Of a stretch of 64,000 bases of DNA, positions 9,207-15,146 are shown one piece after another. Source of the stretch: Sporomusa malonica (GTDB lineage Bacteria; Bacillota; Negativicutes; Sporomusales; Sporomusaceae). Location of the stretch: assembly GCF_041428715.1 (NCBI RefSeq), contig NZ_CP155572.1. One strand, 5' to 3'. Below the pieces are notes generated by a model. It was not told the origin of the DNA, ran no database searches, and worked only from the letters and a program-made list of their open reading frames with translations. Each line of letters opens with the position of its first letter. Position 1 is the stretch's first letter. Both the position numbers and the translations under genes were made by a program.

Positions 9207-10601
9207 TTGGGTGAGTATATGTTAAAACATTGGTATGAAGCCAAAAAAACGCACAAAATATCCTGTAAACCAATTACCTTAAAAGTAGATAATCATGATA
9301 CCGGTGCTGTTGCAAAAAAGTATGATGCCATTATAATCGGGGCTGGGCCAGCTGGGCTTACTGCCGCATATTTTATGGCCAGGGATGGCCTGGACGTGCT
9401 TGTCCTAGAACGTGGCCCTTATGCGGGAGCAAAGAATTGCGGAGGCGTTAGCATTATGGCTGAGCACACCCATAAGCTCTTTCCAAACTTTTGGGAAGAA
9501 TTCCGGTGTGAGCGAATTATCACCGACCAGTCATACTGGTGGATGACTGAGGATTCGGTCCTCTCTACAAGGTTTCAAAGCGCTCGGCTTGCTGCTGCGC
9601 CCTATAACCGGTTTTCTGTTAAGCGGGGCAACCTTTATCAGTGGCTGGCAGACAAGGCGACTGAGGCCGGTGCTCACGTGCTTTTCAACTACACGGTAGA
9701 AGAGGTCTTGTTTAATGATGGACAGGCTACCGGCGTGGTAGCTGTAAACACTGGTAGCAGTAAATTTTTGGCCAACATCATTGTTTTGGCTGATGGCGCT
9801 AACTCGCTGTTGGCCGAGAGGTCGGGGCTGGCGGCTCGGGTAACGCCTGAAAATATGTCCCTGTATGTGAAAGAGACTATTGCCCTACCTGCCAGCGTAA
9901 TTGAGGAGCGCTTTAATTTGCTGCCCGGTCAGGGAACAATAATCGGACTGATTGGTTATCCGACTGCCGGATTTAACGGCACTGCTTCCATACATACCTT
10001 TAGAGACAGTATTAGTCTTAATGTAGGCATAGCAGTAGCCGATTTTGCTCAAGCCGGATTTAATCCTAATGACCTGCTAGAACGCATAAAAAAGCACCCC
10101 CAAATCAAACAACTGATTGCCGGGGGGCAGACTATTGAATATGGCGGTTCGTTAATTCCTGAGGGGGGTTATTATGCTATCCCTAAGCTGGTACATCCCG
10201 GCCTGATGATTGTCGGTGATGCCGGGTCACTAGTTAATGGAACACATGGTATAAACCTGGCCATGTGGTCAGGGTTTTACGCAGCCAAAGCTGCCCATTC
10301 AGCTAAAATCAGCCGAGATTATTCGACGCGGAAGCTATCTTTATATACTGAGTTATTAAAAGAAAGCTTCATAATGCAGGATCTAAAAGCTAACGCTGGC
10401 GTTGCCAAACTAATGCGTGACTTACCATATGCTTTTGACCTCTATTCCCGTATGGCCAGCGAAACTGCGTACCAGGTTTCGCGAGTATACACAATGCCCA
10501 AACGCGCCAAACGGATCATGGTCTTCAAAAAGTTGACCAGCATGCAACCAGTCCTAAAGATATTGTCAGATGCCTGGAAAACGCTGAAGGTGATTCGCTA
10601 A
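9207..10601 (+). CDS. fixC: FixC-like FAD-dependent oxidoreductase (ETF:quinone oxidoreductase family)
   Basis: 464-residue flavoprotein that in its family moves electrons from electron-transfer flavoprotein toward quinone or ferredoxin. The dinucleotide-binding motif GAGPAGLTAAYFMARDG is near residues 45-61, followed by LERG and CGG. A second FAD segment, GDAGSLVNGTHGINLAM, is near residue 335. The likely start is TTG at 9207, 10 nt after TAGGAG; the ATG at 9219 is 22 nt away. The stop overlaps the fixX start by one base. No fixA/fixB genes lie in the window, so its electron donor is unknown. Confidence 0.88.
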   Translation: MGEYMLKHWYEAKKTHKISCKPITLKVDNHDTGAVAKKYDAIIIGAGPAGLTAAYFMARDGLDVLVLERGPYAGAKNCGGVSIMAEHTHKLFPNFWEEFRCERIITDQSYWWMTEDSVLSTRFQSARLAAAPYNRFSVKRGNLYQWLADKATEAGAHVLFNYTVEEVLFNDGQATGVVAVNTGSSKFLANIIVLADGANSLLAERSGLAARVTPENMSLYVKETIALPASVIEERFNLLPGQGTIIGLIGYPTAGFNGTASIHTFRDSISLNVGIAVADFAQAGFNPNDLLERIKKHPQIKQLIAGGQTIEYGGSLIPEGGYYAIPKLVHPGLMIVGDAGSLVNGTHGINLAMWSGFYAAKAAHSAKISRDYSTRKLSLYTELLKESFIMQDLKANAGVAKLMRDLPYAFDLYSRMASETAYQVSRVYTMPKRAKRIMVFKKLTSMQPVLKILSDAWKTLKVIR

Positions 10602-10885
10602 TGCAGCTCCAGGACAAGATTGCACTTATAGATTTTAATCCGGACGACAACAGACAACATGTTGCCGTATACAAGCAGGAGCAATGTGACGTATGTAAAG
10701 AAAAACAATGTCTAAACATCTGTCCTACTGGCGTATTTAAATGGGACTACCAGCTAGGCAGTCCCATATTGGTGTACTATAAGCAGTGTGTTGAGTGCGG
10801 TGCTTGCCGGCTGGCCTGCCAATTTAACAACATTATCTTCGCGTATCCGTCAGGCGGCTTTGGTGTGGCTTACCGAGAAGGCTAG
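10601..10885 (+). CDS. fixX: FixX-like ferredoxin
   Basis: 94-residue iron-sulfur protein. It has C-x2-C-x4-C-x3-C-P (residues about 28-42) and C-x2-C-x2-C-x3-C (about 63-73), the FixX-type ferredoxin arrangement. It overlaps fixC by one base, and the two should form one electron-transfer unit. Its stop codon overlaps the convergent ferritin-like gene by 4 nt. Confidence 0.9.
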   Translation: MQLQDKIALIDFNPDDNRQHVAVYKQEQCDVCKEKQCLNICPTGVFKWDYQLGSPILVYYKQCVECGACRLACQFNNIIFAYPSGGFGVAYREG

Positions 10886-11376
10886 CCTTTTCCCAACATA
10901 AACGGCGCAAACCCCAGTTGCCCCCAAAAGTGGTTGTAGTATATTTGGATAACGCCGTCCACTCTTCTGCGCAAAATTTTCTTTACATGATTAAGGGAGC
11001 TGAAAAACAAACGAGTCTGAGGATGGGCGCTGTTGGCGGCTGCCTGTTGATAAAATTGCATGGATTTGTCGATTGCTGCGTAGATGCCCCAAAGTGTCAT
11101 AAGCGCCGGCATGCTGGCGCCACTAGCGGCTGTGTTTTGGGTAGCTAGCTGCCAGGAGGTATCTGAGCCAATTAACTGGTTTTCGTTTATGTCAGGGTAA
11201 GGAGTAGTGTCGATGTTTATTGTGCTGGCAATTGATAAAATCTGTAAAAGTTCTTTCTGGCAGCTGTCAACCAGTGCGATAATCGGCGCTATCCCAGTTG
11301 TGGCAGCAGCAGATAACCCAGCTACCTGAATGTCTATCGAAGTTTCAAGTTCAAACGCAAATTGTATAGGTAGCAT
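10882..11376 (-). CDS. Putative ferritin-like/DUF-type helical protein
   Basis: 164 residues, largely helical by composition, not firmly recognised. The C-terminal half (LWGIYAAIDKSMQFYQQAAA, then LFFSSLNHVKKIL) resembles rubrerythrin-like helices, but a complete E-x6-Y/E-x2-H diiron pattern is not evident. No signal peptide. RBS AAGGTGGTG precedes the ATG. It converges on fixX with a 4-nt overlap. No terminator of its own was seen. Function unknown. Confidence 0.6.
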   Translation of the reverse strand: MLPIQFAFELETSIDIQVAGLSAAATTGIAPIIALVDSCQKELLQILSIASTINIDTTPYPDINENQLIGSDTSWQLATQNTAASGASMPALMTLWGIYAAIDKSMQFYQQAAANSAHPQTRLFFSSLNHVKKILRRRVDGVIQIYYNHFWGQLGFAPFMLGKG

Positions 11377-11394
11377 GACTTTTGCACCACCTTT

Positions 11395-11429
11395 TAAAAG
11401 TTATGCCATTTCGTTAAGAAATGGCATAA
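11395..11429 (-). terminator. Terminator of the tautomerase gene
   Basis: 12-bp stem TTATGCCATTTC / GAAATGGCATAA followed on the minus strand by CTTTT, five bases after the tautomerase stop codon. Confidence 0.85.
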
Positions 11430-11433
11430 GAGA

Positions 11434-11619
11434 TTATTTGTCAGATGCTAATACGCCAGCTTTGGCAATATGTTGGGTAGGAGCTTCGCGTAGCACGATA
11501 GTTACAGCTTCAGGGGGGCATTTGGCTGTTTCAACAATGGCTTCGGTTACTTTTTTGACCATCTCCCGCTTTTGCTCCAGGGAACGGCCTTCAAGCATAT
11601 CGATTTGTACAATTGGCAT
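11434..11619 (-). CDS. 4-oxalocrotonate tautomerase-like protein
   Basis: 61-residue small tautomerase. After Met removal the N-terminal Pro (MPIVQID) is the catalytic base of the family. The rest follows the usual beta-alpha-beta pattern (LEQKREMVKKVTEAI, then VTIVLREAP). The RBS is TGGAGG, and the gene has its own terminator. The substrate cannot be inferred; many such proteins in Firmicutes have no assigned pathway. Confidence 0.88.
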   Translation of the reverse strand: MPIVQIDMLEGRSLEQKREMVKKVTEAIVETAKCPPEAVTIVLREAPTQHIAKAGVLASDK

Positions 11620-11814
11620 AATATAACCTCCATTAGAATGTTCTTACTTTATATAATATCTTCGTGATCAAATGTAATATCCCTCCCGATGGCAGTAAAC
11701 ATTTTTTTATTGCAGCTATCCCGTTTCCAACGCAATTTATGATACCAGCGTCTCTAAGGTTTAGCGGTGGCACAAACAGCGCCCATTTCTGCGGTGCTGC
11801 AATTTAAATAATAT

Positions 11815-11842
11815 GGACCGGAACCCCTAGGGATTCCGGTCC
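11815..11842 (-). terminator. Terminator-like hairpin after the small-paralogue pair
   Basis: GGACCGGAA / TTCCGGTCC stem downstream of the gene ending at 11855. There is no strong T-run on the minus strand, so it may act as an RNA-stabilising hairpin instead. Confidence 0.55.
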
Positions 11843-11854
11843 TCCGCTAATCCG

Positions 11855-12112
11855 CTAATCCTCACCCACCGAAGTTATCGCACAGAGATTAATGGTAACA
11901 TTACCAAAACGAAAGGCTTCATCGCTACCAGGTGTAAAGACTTTAACGTCGGTAGCTAAGGCCAACCCATCCTCCACTCGAGCTAGACGACCTTCGGCCT
12001 CGAATTGAAAGCCACCTACAGTTCTTATGTTTACATCTTTTTCGCCTTGTAGACGTTTCAAGATATGGATGAGGCAGCAATTGAAGTCACGAGAAACTAA
12101 ATCTTCACTCAT
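11855..12112 (-). CDS. Small paralogue 1 of the DG-F-x-F family (unknown function)
   Basis: 85 residues, not recognised. A predicted beta-rich core runs from VNIRTVGGFQFEAEGRLARVEDG to ITSVG (stated as landmarks, positions about 28-50 and 79-83). It includes FTPG, which is also found in paralogue 2. ATG at 12112 is chosen because AGGAGG lies 9 nt upstream; the ATG at 12130 has no such site. It overlaps the upstream paralogue by 8 nt, so the pair is co-translated. No signal peptide or membrane segment. Probably a small beta-barrel protein. Confidence 0.75.
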   Translation of the reverse strand: MSEDLVSRDFNCCLIHILKRLQGEKDVNIRTVGGFQFEAEGRLARVEDGLALATDVKVFTPGSDEAFRFGNVTINLCAITSVGED

Positions 12113-12416
12113 CTTCATTTCCCTCCTCATGGCAGTCTTCTGAAAACGGGTCTTCGCATACGTTTTTCGATATTGCTACAATTGTACAAATATCGATAAA
12201 CGACAATGCTTCATCCCTTACCTCGCCACCGGGGGTTAATACGGTAACTTCTTCCTCACATGACGCTGGAAGCAAAAATAGAATTCCATCATCCACGCGG
12301 TCCAGTAGACCGAAAAATGCAAACCCGTCAGCGGTGAACAATACAACATTAGTTCCGCAGGCGCACTTTAGTTCCTCGCACCAATGCCTATTGCATATGT
12401 CGTCAAACAATCCCAT
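12105..12416 (-). CDS. Small paralogue 2 of the DG-F-x-F family (unknown function)
   Basis: 103 residues. It shares with paralogue 1 the order VxxFTADGFAFFGLLDRVDDG (about 25-45), LTPG (about 60-63) and an Ile-rich last strand IDICTIVAIS (about 76-85). It has five Cys in the first 20 and last 20 residues and an acidic tail. The ATG at 12416 sits 10 nt from AGGAGG and is preferred over a GTG two codons upstream. A TGCATA-type promoter lies 43 nt upstream. It is first of the two-gene unit. No known domain was recognised. Confidence 0.75.
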   Translation of the reverse strand: MGLFDDICNRHWCEELKCACGTNVVLFTADGFAFFGLLDRVDDGILFLLPASCEEEVTVLTPGGEVRDEALSFIDICTIVAISKNVCEDPFSEDCHEEGNEDE

Positions 12417-12458
12417 ATGCACTTTCCCTCCTTCGTGATCTTGTTGTTGGCTATACTA

Positions 12459-12485
12459 CAATCTATGCAGATTCAATAAAAAAGT
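12459..12485 (-). promoter_or_regulatory. Sigma-K-like promoter of the paralogue 2-1 unit
   Basis: On the minus strand AC (12484-12485), 16 bp, then CATAGATTG (12459-12467) preceded by TG. This fits the AC-N16/17-CATA-NNN-TA pattern of late mother-cell sigma factors except for the last base. Two other genes of the cluster have the same element. Confidence 0.5.
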
Positions 12486-12489
12486 GAAC

Positions 12490-12798
12490 TATAATTGGGG
12501 TTTGCTAGCTAACCCTGATTTTTTATCAATTAACGGAATTATTTTGTTTTTTCGCAATACAATCTCTCATCAATTGGATCCAATAAACCCTGAGCTTGTA
12601 CTCCAGGTTCATTACCCAAAACTGCATGGCAGCTATGTACTCCGCAGTTCATCGAAGAAGCGGAGATACGGGCTAGCCCATACTTTCGCTTGCCGTTTCC
12701 AAACTGGCCTTCCTATGCGTTGCATTCTCTGGCATCCTGTTCTTCATCTCTTTCATTTTTAAGATAGAAAATAAGTATTCAACAGCTTGTGTTTGAGT
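12490..12798. other. Unassigned intergenic stretch
   Basis: About 300 bp between the paralogue 2 promoter and the terminator of paralogue 3. A plus-strand open frame (12484-12762) exists, but it lacks an RBS and a protein-like composition. No repeat, RNA motif or gene remnant was recognised. Confidence 0.5.
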
Positions 12799-12830
12799 AA
12801 AAAAACCCTGGAATTTTTCCAGGGTTTTCT
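12799..12830 (-). terminator. Terminator of paralogue 3
   Basis: AAAACCCTGGAA / TTCCAGGGTTTT stem with T-runs, 23 nt after the stop codon at 12853. Confidence 0.88.
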
Positions 12831-12852
12831 AGTATCTTCTAAAGCGAAGCGA

Positions 12853-13350
12853 TTATTTATTTTTATTCCTATCATTCTCACCATCACAGTCACAGTCACA
12901 GTCATCCTCGTGGTCATCCTCATAGTCACCATCATGATTATTCTTATCCTCATGGTCATCCTCATGATCATCAAGATCACAATCACAGTCATGGTCCTTC
13001 TTATGATCTTTTTTCTTATGGCCCTTCTTATGATAATCATCATCATTATCACAGTTAATACCAGGACCAATAAATAGAATTTGATCAACACTAACAGCAA
13101 TAACTGAACCTTGGGGAAATAACACTTCTCTATATTTACACGATGTAATAACAGATTCTGTTAGTTGCAACAAAATAAATTCTACCTCATTATCGACCAT
13201 ATTATGCGCAGATGGAGAATTATTATTTGCACTGTATTTACGTTCTGCTTCCCCCAAAAACCGTCCAGTCAATGTAAAACCATCGTCAAGTACGATTGTT
13301 AAGACTAAGCCGCCAGAAAGGTCAAAACCTTTTCCTTTCGGGAATTTCAT
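12853..13350 (-). CDS. Small paralogue 3 with His/Asp/Cys/Lys-rich tail
   Basis: 165 residues. The N-terminal half (1-110) has the family core: LTIVLDDGFTLTGRFLGEAE near 14-33, an EFILLQLT strand near 65, and a last strand VDQILFIGPG near 97. The last 55 residues are almost only H, D, K, C, E and N (for example HDCDCDLDDHEDDHED), a likely metal-binding or disordered tail. ATG at 13350 has AAAGGAG 10 nt upstream; a longer 213-residue reading has no RBS. A TGCATA promoter lies upstream, divergent from paralogue 4. Function unknown; a spore or surface role is only inferred. Confidence 0.8.
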   Translation of the reverse strand: MKFPKGKGFDLSGGLVLTIVLDDGFTLTGRFLGEAERKYSANNNSPSAHNMVDNEVEFILLQLTESVITSCKYREVLFPQGSVIAVSVDQILFIGPGINCDNDDDYHKKGHKKKDHKKDHDCDCDLDDHEDDHEDKNNHDGDYEDDHEDDCDCDCDGENDRNKNK

Positions 13351-13393
13351 ATTAGTTTCGCTCCTTTTATAAAAATGGACCTTATACCTAATA

Positions 13394-13421
13394 CATGATA
13401 TGCACGTTGTTATGTCAAAGT
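13394..13421 (-). promoter_or_regulatory. Sigma-K-like promoter of paralogue 3
   Basis: On the minus strand AC (13420-13421), 17 bp, then CATATCATG (13394-13402) preceded by TG, 43 nt before the start codon. Confidence 0.5.
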
Positions 13422-13490
13422 TACTTAGTATTAAAATCAATATTAAGAGCTGCTCACTAAGCAGGTTGCTGCTAGTGGGACTTTTCATAA

Positions 13491-13518
13491 ACAATTACTT
13501 ATCAAAATGCATAGTATA
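13491..13518 (+). promoter_or_regulatory. Sigma-K-like promoter of paralogue 4
   Basis: AC (13491-13492), 17 bp, then CATAGTATA (13510-13518) preceded by TG. This is a full match to AC-N16/17-CATA-NNN-TA, about 45 nt before the start codon. Confidence 0.55.
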
Positions 13519-13562
13519 TATCAGGCGAAGGCCAAAATTATATATAAAGGAGTTAAACGATT

Positions 13563-13988
13563 ATGACATTACGTAAAGGAAATTTCGATTGGAACAGCAT
13601 AGGAACCGTATCAGTTTTAACAGACGATGGGTATATATTTACAGGTCAGCTTATATGGGATTGTAATGGAGATCGTCCTATCAAGGATGGTAAGGGTGAA
13701 TGTTGCTGCAAGAAAGACGACCATGACCAGAAAAAAGAAAAAGAAGTAGAAGTTAAGATCGAAAAAGAAGTAGAAGTCAAGATCGAAAAAGAAGTGAAAG
13801 TTGAAGTTGAGCCAGAATTTATTGTGTTGGAGCTAACGCAGATTCCGCGGCAGATAATTCCCAATGGACTCACCGGTGCTGCTGCCGACGTTACAACTGC
13901 AAATCTCCCCTTTTTGTTTGTGGTCGATAACCGCGTACGAATTAATGTAGCTCAAATTATCGCCGTCGGTCCTGACAATATTGTCTGA
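13563..13988 (+). CDS. Small paralogue 4 with Glu/Lys/Val repeat insert
   Basis: 141 residues. It opens like paralogue 3: GTVSVLTDDGYIFTGQLIWD near residues 17-36. An insert follows with CCCKK and three tandem copies of a roughly 9-residue unit EKEVEVKI(E) (about 60-88). Then come EFIVLELTQI (about 91-100) and a last strand VRINVAQIIAVGPD. RBS AAAGGAG is 10 nt before the ATG. It is divergent from paralogue 3 and ends at a bidirectional terminator. Function unknown; likely a small beta-barrel with a charged helical insert. Confidence 0.8.
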   Translation: MTLRKGNFDWNSIGTVSVLTDDGYIFTGQLIWDCNGDRPIKDGKGECCCKKDDHDQKKEKEVEVKIEKEVEVKIEKEVKVEVEPEFIVLELTQIPRQIIPNGLTGAAADVTTANLPFLFVVDNRVRINVAQIIAVGPDNIV

Positions 13989-14019
13989 TTAATTGCCTAA
14001 TCTTTAGCCTCATTAGAAC

Positions 14020-14057
14020 AAGAAAAAAAACCGGTTAATCCCGGTTTTTTTTCTTGT
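14020..14057. terminator. Bidirectional terminator between paralogue 4 and the VTT gene
   Basis: AAGAAAAAAAACCGG / CCGGTTTTTTTTCTT hairpin. The VTT gene stop codon (14035) lies inside it. Confidence 0.88.
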
Positions 14058-14700
14058 ACCACCATAGCGCTAAATAGACACCTACCACTATAAGTATTAT
14101 GATGATTAACCGACTCATGTTTTCACTAGCAAACACAATATCATGCCCAAGCAATACTTTGATAACTACCGGTGGGAGTTTTCCAATAGTGGTTGCCCAA
14201 AAAAAGTCCCTAAACGAAATTCGACTAATAGCTGCTACAGCTGTAATAATGCCTGACGGGGCCAATGGCAGCAACCGGGCGATTAACAGTGCTTTAAAGC
14301 CGTTAGCGGCACTATAGTCGTCCACTTGTTTCAAATATGGACTCTTTTTAATCCAGCCCTCTACAGAAGTACGAAAAAAATAACGGGCAAATATAAACAT
14401 AGCCAAAGCACCGATGATTTCTCCGGTCCAAGAAATTATTGTACCCCAAAATAGTCCGAAAACAATTCCCGCTGCGCCAGATAATATCATAAACGGAAAG
14501 ACAATTGTAAAAGTCATTACTACGAATAAAACAAGAGTTATCAGTACAGCGCTTGGGCCAAACGACCTTAGATACTCGGCCAAAGCGGCAATGTCGCCTT
14601 TTTCAATGATTCCATAGGCATGATGAAAAAATTCCGGCTGCCACATATAGGTTAAAACAATAATTGCAAGGATGGCCAGCCAGCCAAAAAGTTTATTCAT
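14035..14700 (-). CDS. TVP38/TMEM64 family membrane protein (VTT domain)
   Basis: 221-residue membrane protein with about six hydrophobic segments and a VTT/SNARE-associated core: FPFMILSGAAGIVFG near 75-89, ARYFF near 115, then ARLLPLAPSGII near 148. The family includes DedA-like proteins linked to lipid scrambling or flipping, but no activity can be assigned. ATG at 14700 follows AGGAAGGA and is preferred over an upstream start at 14721. A second, diverged VTT protein is encoded at 52679-53383. Confidence 0.88.
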   Translation of the reverse strand: MNKLFGWLAILAIIVLTYMWQPEFFHHAYGIIEKGDIAALAEYLRSFGPSAVLITLVLFVVMTFTIVFPFMILSGAAGIVFGLFWGTIISWTGEIIGALAMFIFARYFFRTSVEGWIKKSPYLKQVDDYSAANGFKALLIARLLPLAPSGIITAVAAISRISFRDFFWATTIGKLPPVVIKVLLGHDIVFASENMSRLIIIILIVVGVYLALWWYKKKNRD

Positions 14701-14718
14701 GTAAATCCTTCCTGTTCT

Positions 14719-14750
14719 CAAAAACAGCGCTGAGAGTACAGCGCTGTTTG
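14719..14750 (-). terminator. Terminator of the small Cys protein gene
   Basis: AACAGCGCTG / CAGCGCTGTT stem followed by TTT on the minus strand, directly after the stop codon. Confidence 0.8.
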
Positions 14751-14752
14751 AG

Positions 14753-14956
14753 TTATTCCCATTGAGATACTTCTTTTTGGAATATATTGCAGGAGCCGCC
14801 TAGCCAATGCGTGCAGTCAGTACAACGTCTAACATAATCGGTGGCTGACACGTTGAGCAGTGAATAACCATACCCCATAGCATTGATAATATGCTCAAAT
14901 TCCTGACATTCTTCGGCAATGCCTCTCAGTTGCTTCTCCGTATAGCTTTTTTCCAT
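14753..14956 (-). CDS. Small conserved-looking Cys protein
   Basis: 67 residues with C-x2-C-x-H-W-x3-S-C (CTDCTHWLGGSC) near residues 46-57 and a helical N-terminus. The spacing suggests a metal or iron-sulfur site. ATG at 14956 is 11 nt from AAGGAG; the GTG at 14968 overlaps the RBS. It has its own terminator. Not recognised as a named family; function unknown. Confidence 0.7.
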   Translation of the reverse strand: MEKSYTEKQLRGIAEECQEFEHIINAMGYGYSLLNVSATDYVRRCTDCTHWLGGSCNIFQKEVSQWE

Positions 14957-15108
14957 ACCGCTACCCACTCCTTGCTGTTATTTTCTTTAGTGTGCGCGTA
15001 GCGGCTCTAAAAAATAAAAAAAATTTTTAGCAAGTTTATGGATGGGCATGTATAAACAGTAACGATAATGCCAATATTATTAATGTAAATTTTCTCCTCT
15101 CCCATAAT

Positions 15109-15138
15109 TGGCGGCTGAATAAGCCGCCACTTTTTTTT
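15109..15138 (+). terminator. Plus-strand terminator with no evident upstream gene
   Basis: GGCGGCT / AGCCGCC hairpin followed by eight T on the plus strand. The flanking genes are both on the minus strand. It may end an unannotated small RNA, or act weakly on recG transcripts in reverse. Confidence 0.6.
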
Positions 15139-15146
15139 GTATTTCT

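Noticed and set aside
11640..11812. Structured-looking leader upstream of the tautomerase gene as a riboswitch
   Set aside because: Some GCGGTG repeats and short stems exist, but no known riboswitch consensus could be matched.
12484..12762. 92-codon plus-strand open frame
   Set aside because: No RBS, unlikely composition, and it overlaps the paralogue 2 promoter on the other strand.
12759..13100. Long frames rich in Met, Ile, Thr and Val on both strands across the paralogue 3 tail
   Set aside because: They are frame-shifted or antisense readings of the low-complexity DNA that encodes the His/Asp tail.
13350..13494. Longer N-terminus for paralogue 3
   Set aside because: The extension has no RBS and covers the likely promoter; the ATG at 13350 has a strong AAAGGAG.
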